Under the pieces are notes generated by a model. It saw only the letters and a list, made by a program, of their open reading frames with translations. It did not search any database and was not told where the DNA came from. A DNA stretch of 64,000 nucleotides, from contig CM046863.1 of the NCBI GenBank assembly GCA_025617745.1, positions 57,983,829 to 58,047,828 of the forward strand. Direction: 5' to 3'. A program made the translations under genes and the position numbers. Positions 1-10,332 of the stretch are shown here, in pieces. Within the stretch, counting starts at the first letter, position 1, and every line of letters begins with the position of its first letter. The stretch comes from Heliocidaris erythrogramma. Lineage: Eukaryota; Echinodermata; Echinoidea; Camarodonta; Echinometridae.

Positions 1-84
1 TAATATTATTAATCTAAACATTAGATCTGTGGCATGCTTTTATTATTACCATGATCCTAACCTTTTGTTCTCTTTTGATTGCAG

Positions 85-896
85 AGCGATTGGACCAGTG
101 CAGAGAAACACGGGGACCAGGACCAGATCATCCAATATCGTGATAGACCCTACCTGGCTGGGCTGTAGTTTATTGTCATCCACTCACTGCAGGAAACCCA
201 AGTTGAACTGGAAAGGTAAATTGTTTTTTGAAAATGTAGACCTTTAAGCCCACGTAATTGGTGTAAATTTCAATTTGGCCATTGCTTAGTCTTAGACATT
301 GTACTAATAGCTCTGTATTGTAAGATTAGATCTTGCTATTTATGTGTATCTGTTTTCTGTAGACCGTACGTAGACGTGGTCGACTAGCCTGTACAGTCAA
401 AATCAAAATTACGTCCAGTAAATGATTATACCCGCTTACGGATTTAGATGTCTTGGTCTAGGATCAAATTTAGAATGGAAGATGAAAATATGCATTGTGC
501 CCCCCCCCCCCCCCCCTTTAGAAAGGAAAACTTTTTTTGTTTTTGTTTTTGTTCTTTTGTTTTCTTGCTTGTCAGATATTTTTGGAGGGAAACTAGACCC
601 CATAACCCTCCCCCCCCCCCCCCCTCCCACTGAGCGACAAGACCAAATAATATCTCCCTCCTAGCAGTTTCCCAAAGTTGACAATCCAGCACTTGTGTGT
701 CTCCCCCTAACCCCCCAACCCCCCCCCCCCCCCACTCTCCCCCTTATACAAAATCCTGGATTTTTTTGTTTTCTTTTTTAAAATCCAGTCCACATGCTAC
801 AAGAAGTTTAATTTTGTTGTCCTTTCTTTTTGTTTTTATAATGCAGGTTGTCCAAGGAAGCTCATCAGTTTACATGGCTTGCTAAGTGTCAAGTAA
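85..896 (+). CDS. Possible 3' end of a spliced gene (two candidate exons)
   Basis: Two candidate exons are visible. The first runs from 85 (after a pyrimidine-rich stretch ending TTGATTGCAG) to 215, where GAAAG meets GTAAAT, a fair donor. The second starts at 847 after TATAATGCAG. Joining 215 to 847 keeps one frame open (the first exon reads ..SSTHCRKPKLNWK, the second GCPRKLISLHGLLSVK) and ends at TAA 894-896. A poly(A) signal follows about 680 bases later, so this would be the C-terminus and 3' UTR of a gene that begins outside the window. Other readings are possible: in a second frame the first exon reads SDWTSAEKHG.. and stops at 166, and the second exon in another frame reads LSKEAHQFTWLAKCQ. 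I recognise no domain. The frame is not certain, and the splice sites are the only evidence. Confidence 0.3.
483..760. mobile_element. Degraded MITE of the GGGGCGGAT family, with C tracts
   Basis: Three runs of about 14-17 C (about 500, 611 and 717) interrupt a sequence alignable with the better-preserved copy at 63301-63557. Shared blocks are GCTTGTCAGA, AAACT.GACCCC, AGTTGACAA and ACTTGTGTG before the last C run, then TATACAAAATCCTGGAT. The terminal GGGGCGGAT box has decayed. It lies in the putative last intron of the gene at 85-896. The homopolymer runs therefore belong to a transposon and are unlikely to be sequencing noise only. Confidence 0.55.
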
Positions 897-2137
897 CGGA
901 GTCATTAAAGATTGAAGTATTTTTATCTTTATTATCATTTAATGTTTAATTAATTAATTTTTTTTCTAGAGAGATTTATTGCTAATTTACATAATGGCAA
1001 ATACATATATTCTAAATGTCATGAATGCTATTTCTGAGCTGGAAATTGAAAGCCAAGGGTGGGTCAAAAGAAAGGAGCTAACATACTATTCAAAGGGGAA
1101 ACAAACAGATTTGTAACTTTTATTTATTTTTGTATTTTTTTATTCATTTATCTTTTTTCTTTTTTTCCCCTTTTTCTTTTTCTTTTTTTTTTTTTTTTTG
1201 GGTGGGGGTGGGGGGGGGGGGGGGGGTCAGGGCTTGTGTAGGTCTACATGTCCATGTACACAAAATTACAAAAAATGTAGTTGGTATGATTGGCCCATTT
1301 GAAACATGATTATGAGAAAGTGATTAACCTAGAGCCTAATTCTAAATTCTTTTCACACTAAAAAATACTTAATGAAAACCTTTCAAGCTAGGCCCAGTCA
1401 GTTATCATGTCACCTCAGACTAATGCTGTTATATAAATTCGAAATATAACCAATTAATTTCAAAATCAAATAATTTCCCTTTTAATTCCAATGTAATTTG
1501 GAACATATGTTATAATCTGTATATTGCATTTCAAGAGAGCATAAACTTTTATGTTGATAAATTATGTTGTTATTTTAATAAACATCATTTCACATTGAGA
1601 AATTTGTATTTGTTGTTTTTCCCCATAATTTTGTAAAAGATGTGTCGTTGATGATGATGATGATGCAGGCACAATATGGCATGTGTTCTGAAGTGTGATG
1701 GTGGATTGGTATAAATATAGCCTTTAATATGCTACCTTGAATAACTGGATGATAGACTGAATTGTGGGTTTCTGTTGATGGACTCATTTTACAAGAAGAT
1801 GCGCTATGCATGAAGAAGAAAAAAGGAGAAGAGGAAGAAGGGGGGAATCAGATTTTTGAGGTTTGTTTGTTGCTGTTTTAGTTGTTGGGATGTTTTGTTT
1901 TCTTATGTTTTTTTTTTTTGGTTTTGTTTTGTTTGTTTGTTCGTTTGTTTGTTTGTTTTTTTGGTTTTTTTTTGGGGGGGGGATGTATAGGATGCAGCAG
2001 CAGCCAGTGCACGGTGGTACATATGGGGTCATGGGGAGCACATTTTCTCTTTGTACTTCAATTTTACTTGAGATATGGTATGCCAGATCCGCAGGGCACA
2101 AGGAAAGCGTTCAATGAAGGAAAATTCAATATCGAAG
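897..2137. other. Untranslated/intergenic stretch with simple repeats
   Basis: No further exon is seen. It holds a T-rich run and a 20-base G run at 1180-1226, a short GATGAT run near 1650, and a (GTTT)n tract at about 1918-1970 that ends in eight or nine G. The open frames across it are low complexity. Confidence 0.6.
1577..1582 (+). promoter_or_regulatory. Poly(A) signal AATAAA
   Basis: Canonical AATAAA followed about 25 bases later by a GT-rich run (TTTGTATTTGTTG), as expected for a cleavage and polyadenylation site. It fits the end of the 3' UTR of the gene whose last exons may lie at 85-896. AATAAA is common by chance in AT-rich DNA, so the downstream GT-rich element is what adds weight. 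Confidence 0.4.
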
Positions 2138-2402
2138 GAGGGCTTCTTCTTCCTCCTCTTACTCTTCCTCTTCTTTTTTCTTCATCTTTTTTTCTTCTTC
2201 CTCTTCCTCTTCCACTTCCTTTTCATCTTCCTCTTCTTTTTCTTCTTTTTTATCATCTCCTTCCTCTTCCCCTTTTTCCTCTGCCTCTTCCACTTCTTTT
2301 TCTTCATCTTTTTCTTCTTTTCTTCCTTTTCCTCTTCCTCTTTTTCTCCCTCTTCTTTTTTTTCTTTTTCTTATCTTCTTTTTCTTCTTGTTCTTCTTCA
2401 TC
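2138..2402. repeat. Polypyrimidine (TTC/CTT) low-complexity block
   Basis: About 265 bases of almost pure C/T built from TTC, CTT and CCT units. It gives long but meaningless frames on both strands (Leu/Phe/Ser-rich or Lys/Glu-rich). Confidence 0.9.
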
Positions 2403-3120
2403 TTCTGCTCATTATGGCTGCAGTGCAGTATACGCCCAAGTATAGTTCAATTTTATGTTAATTCGTTATAAAAGCTGATGAATATTCAAATTTATAATTT
2501 CAATAACTTTACGCGCTGCGCGCAGGCTAAAATCTGATTTTCGCTGGTACACTGAAAAAAATTTGGCTTCATAGGCTAATACATGAAAAGTGGGAGCAGT
2601 GTGCACTTTTGACCCGCCGGAAATGCCCCCATGGAAAGCCGGATGCAGAAGCGGAGTTGAGACCCCCTGTGCCAGCCTAATTTCACGTTTTTGGTGATGG
2701 ATGTTTCTAGGAGTTGTCGTTAGAAATCCAGTTAATTCAGCATAAGCCCAAAGTTGTAAGTAACATTTCTTGAATATTATTGTGGTTTAATCATTCAAAA
2801 TGATGTTTTGTGACAGAATTTTATGATTATGATGTATTTGGTGAAATATAAGACACTTTTTTGTTGGTGTGATAAATGAATGGGGTTTGGGTATAAGCTG
2901 TACATGTATACACAATACAGCGTGTAGAAATTGGTCGTAGAAAGTGAACGTAGGAAGTAATGGTTGGCAAGATGCATCACTAAAATGATAAAAAGGTACA
3001 ATTATGATGATGATTATGAAACATTCTAAAGATGTATTTTATGAGTTTGCATATGATAAATAAGTAATTTGGAAACAATTACATAGATAAAAGACAGTGC
3101 ATGAATTTGCATAAAGGGCA
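2403..3120. other. No gene seen; possible transposon end
   Basis: CACTGAAAAAA at 2552-2562 resembles the terminal motif at 12300-12323 read on the other strand, so it could be a solo end of the same class of element. No partner end was found. The rest is unique-looking AT-rich DNA. Confidence 0.4.
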
Positions 3121-3124
3121 TTAA

Positions 3125-3760
3125 AGGGAAATTAACCTCAGCGTATGAATTAGCTTATTTTGAATGGTGTAGTATATGCCTCTTATTTGATACATGCAAT
3201 TTCATGTAAAAACACAGGATATAGATATAAATCACTATTTTCCAGCCAAGTTATTGTCTGCTAGCAATAATAAGGGGGCTGCCATTACTTTATGTGTACA
3301 CGAAAATATTTTTCATCCCAAGTAATATTTCCTTCATCGTTAACTTGTAATTGATTTTTAGAGGACAAATATATATTAGATATAGTCACATATTCTGAAA
3401 TGTAAGTTTAGTTTTATATATTTTTTAAAAGGTCTTAATTTGTTCATAAAAGTATACTTTCTGTACGTGGAGACGGAGAATTGACGTCAAGGACGGAGAC
3501 AATCGTAACAATACCAAAACAAAGTGAGGAATCTGCATTACAGGATGGCTATTAGAACTCATGGGTCGTCAATTATCTAGGCCCATGGCCAATAACAATC
3601 GTAATAAAATCAGAACAAAGCGACGTATCTGTTGTAAAGGTAGGCTATTATCAATGCATATGGTACCTAATGATCCGTGTCATGCACAAAATGGCAGCCT
3701 CCATGGAAAGACGTAGCAGACAATACCGCATCTAGAATATCATGTGGGGTTAATTGTCCT
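3125..3760 (+). mobile_element. TTAA-flanked hairpin MITE, family T1 copy 1
   Basis: A 636-bp element bounded by TTAA at 3121-3124 and 3761-3764. The ends form an inverted repeat (AGGGAAATTAACC left, AGGACAATTAACC from the right). The inner part is also roughly palindromic: GTCTGCTAGC..GGGGGCTGCCATT on the left pairs with AATGGCAGCCTCC..GTAGCAGAC on the right. A second copy, more than 95% identical by eye, lies at 15848-16493. No coding sequence is present, so it is non-autonomous. A 4-bp TTAA duplication is typical of piggyBac, but the terminal sequence is not the usual CCCTAG, so the superfamily is uncertain. Confidence 0.85.
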
Positions 3761-3764
3761 TTAA

Positions 3765-4792
3765 TTACATAGGTAATTCAAATTACAGAGTATGCATTTT
3801 GCTGTTTTATTTTATATTTATAAAGTATAATGCATCAGGTCATAACATTTGAGATACAATGTATCATTATACAGTACTGAGATTCAGACTTCTTTTGATA
3901 TGAATATGCAGTTATGTGCAAATATTCATATTGGCTTTGTTCTTTTGTATTTTACAGAATAAAGACTAGAGTCTGTCTCGTAACTGGTGCTTTTCGAGTG
4001 TAATCTGTCAACTCGTAGTAAACATTTCATATGAGATTACTGTAGATATCCTTGTCTGTGGAACTTGTACCTCTATCACGGATATGAATAAGATAAGAAG
4101 TGTTTGACATTATTTGCACCTAGTAACAGTCTCTTATACCATCCCTTAAAAAACAGTCAATATGACAACACAAGTTTCCTTATTTTCATCATAAATCACT
4201 TTTTTATGTTTTGTAAACTTACAAGAAAATAAGATAACATGGGCCATCCTTTAAGTTGCCAATTTGCTCACAGACTGAATTATGATACATTTGGAGCTAT
4301 TGATTGAATTATTAATATTTGTGATGTTGTTCTTTATTTTGGTTGAAGATTTCTACATTCTGGCTAAAAATATTTCATATAAACTGACAGAAAAAATGAC
4401 AAACAAGGGTTAATCTTATGCTGTGTTTTGTGCTTATTTTGTTCTTCTTTTGGTTTAATTCAGAATTAAAAAAAACCACCGTTATCGTGAATTACTGTAT
4501 CAGACAATAGCTGGTAGCGAATGGCTTGAATGGGGTACATTATGACCTACATGTTCAGTGTGGTGGAGATATTAAACAATTCTCAAACTGAGAACCTGCG
4601 TAATTATGTTCAAATAGATTTTTTTAAAAAGGAAAAGCAAAACTAATGAAAGTCATGCATTCAATTTCAAGATGTCAATAAATTAGCTTAACAGGTGGTA
4701 TAGCAAAACTCTGACACAGTTGTCTATGGAGATATTTTCTGCAGAGTTTTTTTCACAGGTTCATTCTTACCATATCAGATATGCTGATAATA
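3765..4792. other. No gene or repeat recognised
   Basis: AT-rich sequence without long frames, clear splice structure or a second copy in the window. Confidence 0.5.
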
Positions 4793-5039
4793 TTTAGGCC
4801 GGACCATTTTTGCTAAACTTGGAAATTTTAAATTATGCCTGTGACATTGGTCATGAATACGTGCTATATCTCCACAACCGTATCCCCGATTTACACAAAC
4901 AGGGTCTTAAAATGTGCGCGATACGTGAAAGAAAAAAGTCATGAAATTTCAGTACGAGATCTTTTCGCGTTAAAAAATTATCGCCAAAAATGTCGAGGGG
5001 GGGGGGGCTAATTTAGCCCCCCCCCCGGGCTATTGAGGG
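4793..5039. mobile_element. Short piggyBac-like MITE remnant
   Basis: The right end, GGGCTATTGAGGG followed by TTAA at 5040-5043, and the inner block AAAAAAGTCATGAAATTTC match the right part of the better element at 35908-36708. The left end is probably near TTTAGGCCGG at 4792. It includes G and C tracts (4997-5025) that can pair with each other. Confidence 0.5.
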
Positions 5040-5045
5040 TTAAAA

Positions 5046-5780
5046 GTCTGCTGGTCGTCCTGAGCAATTTCAACAGCAGCGAGGTTTGATGTACACTGAT
5101 GCTACTCCATGTCTGTGAGATCCTGAGCCGTTCGGTGTGAATCGCGTGTGTTTAGGGGGCAATTGTACAACATGACCTTGTTTGAGAACACATACACCAG
5201 CTGTCGTGTTGTACGCTTGCCCCTTGAATTGCTCCCGGTCAAATTGCTTAGGACGACCAGCCGGCATTAAAGGCGGTCCGTCGTCGGTGCCCGTGTGTTT
5301 CTATGCTGTCCCACCAAAGGCAAGTTCGGAGATTTCCGGAATCGCTCGGACAATTTGTAAATAGCCTGCGAGCGCAGAGGCGAGAGCTATAAAGCTTGCC
5401 AGCAATACGCAATGTTTCAGTTTCGGGATACTCCATGCTATGGTCTATGCCAATAGGCACGAAAATAATAGCGGTTTTCGAACGAAATGGACCGGGTCGA
5501 GAGGAGAAACAGTCAGACGAGATTACGTATCCACAGCGCGTACAATTTGTGGATTGAACACAAAGAAATAAATTTGGACGTGGGCTGCTTGTTTCCTCCA
5601 GGGAAAGTTTGAATAAAAAGTTCGTGTTGCATCTGCTTGAGCTGCACACCATTTGCAAATCGTACAGTGTACCTCCACGGGCTACCGTCGCCAGCGCCGG
5701 GTGCGCCCCGGAGGTGAACCCTGGCGATGGCCTTACACCCACTAATATTCCCTTCCACTCTCTCTTTTATTCTCACTGAC
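5046..5780 (-). pseudogene. Coding-like minus-strand patch, unassigned
   Basis: This patch is richer in GC than its surroundings and has longer open frames on the minus strand (5513-5776, 5248-5742 and 5070-5267) than the AT-rich flanks. Two stretches look protein-like: PWRYTVRFANGVQLKQM near 5690-5640, and MPAGRPKQFDREQFKG near 5267-5220. They are in different frames, so if this is one gene it is either spliced or frameshifted. I do not recognise a domain. It could be the decayed core of a transposon. A chance GC-rich patch is also possible. Confidence 0.25.
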
Positions 5781-6215
5781 GTTCCGTTTCTCCATCTTAT
5801 CTTTCACTCTCTCTTTCTCTCATGACCTTCATAATTTATCTCCCTTGTTCTCTCTCTCTCTTTGTCTCCCTCTCTCCCTCCTCTTTCTCTTCTCTGGCTG
5901 ATTTCGAGAGAGGGGAATCGATCTTTAAAAACTGGACACTAACTTCGTGAATGGCCATCGTGCAGAGAGTTGACAGAAATTAAAATAAGAAATAAAAAGG
6001 GGGCCTGATAATAGAATTATAGATTAATCTTAATTTTGTATTGATAAACTTGAGGAGGAAAACTTTACTTGACAGCCCTGATTCTAGCTTGTTCTGTTTC
6101 TCTATCTTATCTTTCACTCTCTCTTTCTCTCATGACCTTGATAATTTTTCTCCCTTGTTCTCTCTCTTTTTCTCTATTTCCCTCCTATTTCTCTTCTCTC
6201 CTATCTCACTCCATA
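5775..6215. repeat. Direct repeat of a TCTC-rich 120-bp segment
   Basis: About 120 bases at 5775-5905 recur at 6095-6215 (CTTATCTTTCACTCTCTC, CATGACCTT.ATAATTT and CTCCCTTGTTCTC are shared), about 320 bases apart. This is a pyrimidine-rich simple-sequence duplication. Confidence 0.8.
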
Positions 6216-6499
6216 TGCCTTCCTCAACATACCTTGTACAGTGGAACCTCCTTATAAAGAACAATGGTATAACATACTCATTACAAGACAGTATTTTTGC
6301 CAGTCCCACTTTTTTTGTATTCTATTGTTTTTATCCCTGGTATAACAAGGTTTCGATATAAAGAGGGAATTTCCTTGGTTCCAAGAAGTTCATTAATGAT
6401 GCTCCACTGTACAAAAATAAAATGAAATAAAAGGAATGTAGATTACAATACTTCAAAACTTCTGACACATACACACAATGAAGAGTACTTTTTCATGCT

Positions 6500-7085
6500 G
6501 TCTTCATTTACTTCCTTACATGTTACATGCAGTGCCATTGCAAATGGCAAATCACAAGGAAACAGAAAAGTAGAAAAGGTGTTCCTGTATGTAATACTTT
6601 TAAGTTTCTTTAAAATAATACATGTATAACTTGTAATAAAACTACCCAAGTGAGAGTAAAAATCAACTGAACATTGAAACTATATTGTCAACACTAAATA
6701 CATGTTTCACAGCAAGTTTGTATATCTAGAATACATAAAACTGTAATAAATATATATAAAAATCAGCTCAGTAGTATAAAACTATACTTTCAACAGTATA
6801 TAGGCATACCATATGGAATAGCAAATGGCATATAAAAAAGGTACCAGAAATGTCCCTGTATGCATAATACATACGTTTCTGATAAATCTATACAAGTATG
6901 AGAAGAAATCAACTTCATATTGCAAAACTATTACTTCAACACTAAATATGCATGTTTCAAGGCAAGTTTGTGGATCTAGAATAAGTATGTATATCAAACT
7001 CTAATAAATATGATACAAAAATCAGCTAAGTGTAAAACTATACTTTCAACAGTATACATGTAGGCATACTTCAGGAAAGGTTTGT
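6500..7085. repeat. Two-and-a-bit copies of a ~248-bp tandem repeat
   Basis: ACATGTTTCACAGCAAGTTTG near 6702 recurs as GCATGTTTCAAGGCAAGTTTG near 6949. The flanking blocks TAAAACTATACTTTCAACAG and GGTACCAG..TGTCCCTGTATG/GTGTTCCTGTATG keep the same spacing. Copies are about 80-85% alike, so the duplication is old. Confidence 0.7.
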
Positions 7086-8018
7086 GGATCTATGCATAAG
7101 CAAATTCTAAAACAAACAGTGTAAACAGATCACAATAAAAGTAAATCTTGGAAGGAAAACAACTTCACTATTTGGTGTGATCACATTATCAAAGGCTACC
7201 CAACATTCAACTGGCATATTTATTTTGAACATGTATAGTTTTCATATTGCATTATATTATGGACATTCACACAGGAATATGCTGGCAAGGGTATTTTCAT
7301 TGAATATTGCAACATTGACATAATGCAGTTTATAATACCATAAATACCTAAATACAGTGATTACAGTCAGGAACACAGATAGGTACAAAAGATATGTTAT
7401 TAATTGTACATCACACACAGTCACTTATACGCTGGCAAGTGATATTGTTTGGTTGTAATTACATGCATTGATATCATATATATTACAATCGTTTTGACCA
7501 ACTACTTCTTGTGATCACCAAATGGCAAATTCTTATTGAAGTTTATGTAATTCATGTGCATCTCACTTCACACAATGTACAGCATGTAGCAAACCCAATG
7601 GACTGCTAGTTCAGCTAAAAACAGCATGACAAATCAGACTAAATATTCACCATAAATAGAAAAACATCACAGAAGACATGCATATTCATGGTCATGGAAT
7701 GTGTTGAAATACACAGGGAAAAATAGATTAAAATGAAGTTTATACAATGTCACAACGGAAACCCTTTATCAGATAAGATTTTTTGTTCGTTTCAAATGAC
7801 ATGAATATATTTCCTCTCGGATAAATGATTACACACAGAAAATGCTTTCTTTGGTACATACATACTACATTTACAATCAAGAAAAAGGTGAATATAAACA
7901 GGAACTATAATAAACAATTTTTTAAAGAAGGATAACAGTTCTATGTCCAGCAGATCTAAATTTCAACAATAAAAGCAGACATAAAAAGATCAAGACCAGT
8001 GTTGATGTTAGATGGATT
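7086..8018. other. No gene seen
   Basis: AT-rich sequence downstream of the minus-strand pseudogene. It could hold that gene's old 3' UTR. No second copy, TIR or coding signal was found. Confidence 0.5.
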
Positions 8019-8544
8019 TCAATCTTGTACTCCATTGACGAAGCCCTTGTACATGTAAGCCCTCGTGGGGGATAGGCATACCTTATCCGCAGTGTAGCAC
8101 ATGATGGAACAACTCTCCTGTTTCCTGCTCCCAAGTACCCATGGTGCATATTAGGCCTAGTGATGTGAATTGTTTGTAGGCATAAGGCCGGTACGATTCA
8201 TTCAACCTTGGAATGTCCCTTGGAAATACATTGTTGCTTGCTGCCATCCATGCAGCCAAGACATTGCCATTTAGAAATGCATCAGTGAAGTATTGAGCAG
8301 TCATGACACAGGTGCGGACATGGCAACACACACACATTCTCTACCTCCTTTGGCATGGGTACACATCTTCCACCATATCTACACCATGATGCAGGCCGGC
8401 TGCTCGGTCCAGGCCTTTTTTCAGCAGGTTGGGTAGGCTCGGCTCTACAGCTGCTACGGCATCCAAGTAAACATCCGTGAATCTGCAGAGGAACTGGATG
8501 GTGACGCGTTCTAGATCAGCTCTCTTTCGATCCATCACAAATTT
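8019..8544 (-). pseudogene. Broken exon: P2X7-type intracellular (zinc 'ballast') domain
   Basis: Read on the minus strand, a good acceptor (TCAATGTAG) at 8545 opens an exon beginning KFVMDRKRADLERV. It carries the hallmarks of the cysteine-rich C-terminal cytoplasmic domain of P2X7 receptors and its many invertebrate relatives: CCHVRTCVM (about 8325-8299), SYRPYAYKQF (about 8200-8171), GAGNRRVVPSC (about 8134-8102) and a terminal YKGF before a stop at 8019-8021. In P2X7 this domain binds a zinc cluster. Invertebrate genomes, echinoderms included, have many stand-alone versions of unknown role. The reading frame is broken three times: an in-frame TAG at 8341-8343, a frame change between about 8175 and 8150, and another near 8060-8050. 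It lies 746 bases downstream of a phase-compatible cysteine-rich exon. Undetected introns or assembly errors could explain some breaks, but three make a pseudogene likely. Confidence 0.65.
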
Positions 8545-9290
8545 CTACATTGAGTAAGAAAAAAGAAAAACAACAGTGAATAAAGTAGGGAAAAAATAAA
8601 TACTTGTAATGTAAAGTGCACATTCCACCCTGTTCAAAATTCAAGTATGGAAATGCTGTTTTTGTTAAAAAATTATAAAATTATTAAATTTGTAGGGAAA
8701 AATATTAATAGGTTCCATTATATTGATATATTGTTTGTGAACTGGTACCACTAGGTGTATTTGAATCTTTGGAGTCACAATTGGATATACATACATACAT
8801 GTACAGTGTATACATTCAAACATACTGTGACTCTGACTTGCAAAAGCCTGTACTAGACTTCCCCCCCCCCCCCCCTTCAATTTCTGTTGGTTTTTTTACA
8901 GGGGGTGGGGGATAATACTTCGTCACAGCTCACACAGGTTAAGCCAGTTCGCCAATCACCAATTGACATGTCTGGTGTTGATTCTAATTACATCTTGGCA
9001 TACCTTCATTTATAAATAGATTCCTTCTTCTTGATCTTCTCCTCATTCTTCCTTCTTCTTTCAATTTGAATGAAGATTCTTACATAAGTTACAAACACAC
9101 TATCTCAGACCTGGGCCCTGGCTGTGACATTCACATTGTAACTCACAATTCACACTATAATTTTGGCCTAATTCTATTTCTCTTGAGTCTTAATTTAGTT
9201 ATTACACAATGACAAATCGCAAGAAAAATGATCGAATTTGTTGCATAGACCTTGGTTCGGATAAATAGGCTGCGATAATGATCTACTCAC
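8545..9290 (-). other. Putative intron of the P2X7-like pseudogene
   Basis: Bounded on the minus strand by donor AAT|GTGAGTAG at 9290 and acceptor TGTAG at 8545; both exons join in phase 0. It contains a 17-base C run at 8862-8876 and otherwise unremarkable AT-rich sequence. Confidence 0.5.
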
Positions 9291-9502
9291 ATTTGAAATT
9301 GAAGTTGATTCATCGTCATCGCCATCGGGTTCCCGGTTGGTGCACGGGCGACGTTTCCCGCAGGAACACCGCAGTGTGCAGGGAAAATGGCCGTCACTCT
9401 TGCAAGGCCAAGGGCACATCCGTCTGCCCGTTTTGTATCAGCACTGCAGCAGCTAGCTTCCTGAACATTTACAGGCAGTCGGCTCCAAATCTCCCTCCAC
9501 AT
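9291..9502 (-). pseudogene. Cysteine-rich upstream exon of the P2X7-like pseudogene
   Basis: The minus-strand frame reads PWPCKSDGHFPCTLRCSCGK then RRPCTNREPDGDDDE, and ends exactly at a consensus donor GTGAGT. The spacing of cysteines (C..C then C.C then CTNR) followed by an acidic tail is a small zinc-binding type of motif that I associate with invertebrate proteins carrying P2X7-like C-termini. Upstream of about 9420 the matching sequence (EASCCSADTKRADGC) is in a different frame, and a TGA lies in the first frame, so there is probably a further frameshift here. The true 5' end is not visible. The exon pairs in phase with the exon starting at 8544. Confidence 0.5.
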
Positions 9503-9979
9503 TTAGAATTGAGATATCTGTCGCTAAAACTCCGAAATACTGAAAGTGTCATCCATATAAAGATGAAATTGCTTTGTTCTATAAATGGTACGGCGTCAGA
9601 CAGCGGATTGCAGGATACACATAGCGCAAAACATGTATTCGTTCGCTATTCAGTACACCTTACACATATCACAGCGATCTATGCGGATTTTTGCCGAGGT
9701 GAAGGAAATTTCGCTGATCGTCAACAACTTTCGACTAGACCTAGTTTCGTATGCGCAAGAACTATTTTGCAGCATCAGCAAACACAGATTTTTCCCCATT
9801 GAATCCGGCGATTGACCGCCTGTCTTTTTTTACTTCCGGGAAAAAAATCAAGACTTCATTTTTACTGCATTCCTGTCCCACCCTGTACATGCAGTATACA
9901 TCTTTATGTAGCTGTATCTGAAATTCTTGAAAAAATTCTTTATTTTGTCTCCTTTTTAATTTTTTTATAATTATTTCAG
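9503..9979. other. Gap between minus-strand pseudogene and plus-strand exon
   Basis: No exon is recognised. The block TTTACTTCCGGGAAAAAA at 9828-9845 resembles TTTACTTCCGGAAAAAAC at 59598-59615, hinting at a shared short repeat. The last 60 bases are a pyrimidine-rich tract leading to the acceptor at 9979. Confidence 0.4.
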
Positions 9980-10297
9980 ATTGGAACCAACATCCCGCAG
10001 TACATAGAGACGTCCAAGCGTACTCGGCCATTCGTGTTGATTCTCGGGGACCTGTCAGTGTGCCATCCAGAGCAAGTGTTTGTGATCGCAGAGAAATTCG
10101 TTGTTGAAGAAGCCTCCCTGATATCAGCAATGGATGCTTGCTACAAATATTTCTTTGTCTTGGATGTTGAATATCCTTGGCAATGCAAGTCGAGTTGGGA
10201 GTTTGTTCACAAAGTCTGTTACAATATGCAGGACAAGAAGAACACATCTAACGCTGTGAGGAGTCTTTGCACATTTCTGCGAAATAGCCTCCATTAG
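9980..10297 (+). CDS. Terminal exon, C-terminal domain of an uncharacterised protein family
   Basis: A long pyrimidine tract ending TTATTTCAG (9971-9979) is followed by 105 codons open to TAG at 10295-10297. The frame starts IGTNIPQYIETSKRTRPFVL and continues LGDLSVCHPEQVFVIAEK, EEASLISAMDACYKYFFVLD and EYPWQCKSSWEFVHKVCYN, ending near VRSLCTFLRNSLH. The pattern (a hydrophobic strand, GD, a helix before YFFVLDVEYPW, then a basic helix) resembles the C-terminal domain of a group of uncharacterised fish and invertebrate proteins, often next to SAM-type or transposon-derived regions. I cannot name it. The frame is intact and the composition is protein-like. The upstream exons are not identified: the intron runs back over the minus-strand pseudogene, so they could lie anywhere upstream. 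Confidence 0.65.
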   Translation: MGTNIPQYIETSKRTRPFVLILGDLSVCHPEQVFVIAEKFVVEEASLISAMDACYKYFFVLDVEYPWQCKSSWEFVHKVCYNMQDKKNTSNAVRSLCTFLRNSLH

Positions 10298-10332
10298 AAT
10301 AAGACAGTTTGTAATAGCTCATGACCACATTT

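Noticed and set aside
2075-2461. Long open frames of Leu/Phe/Ser or Lys/Glu on both strands
   Set aside because: They are translations of a C/T-only low-complexity block and have no start context, domain or splice signal.
9278-9802. 174-codon plus-strand open frame
   Set aside because: It runs antisense to the cysteine-rich exon and its upstream region; the composition is not protein-like and the minus strand has the consensus donor.
9762-10247. 161-codon minus-strand open frame
   Set aside because: It is the shadow of the well-supported plus-strand exon 9980-10297.
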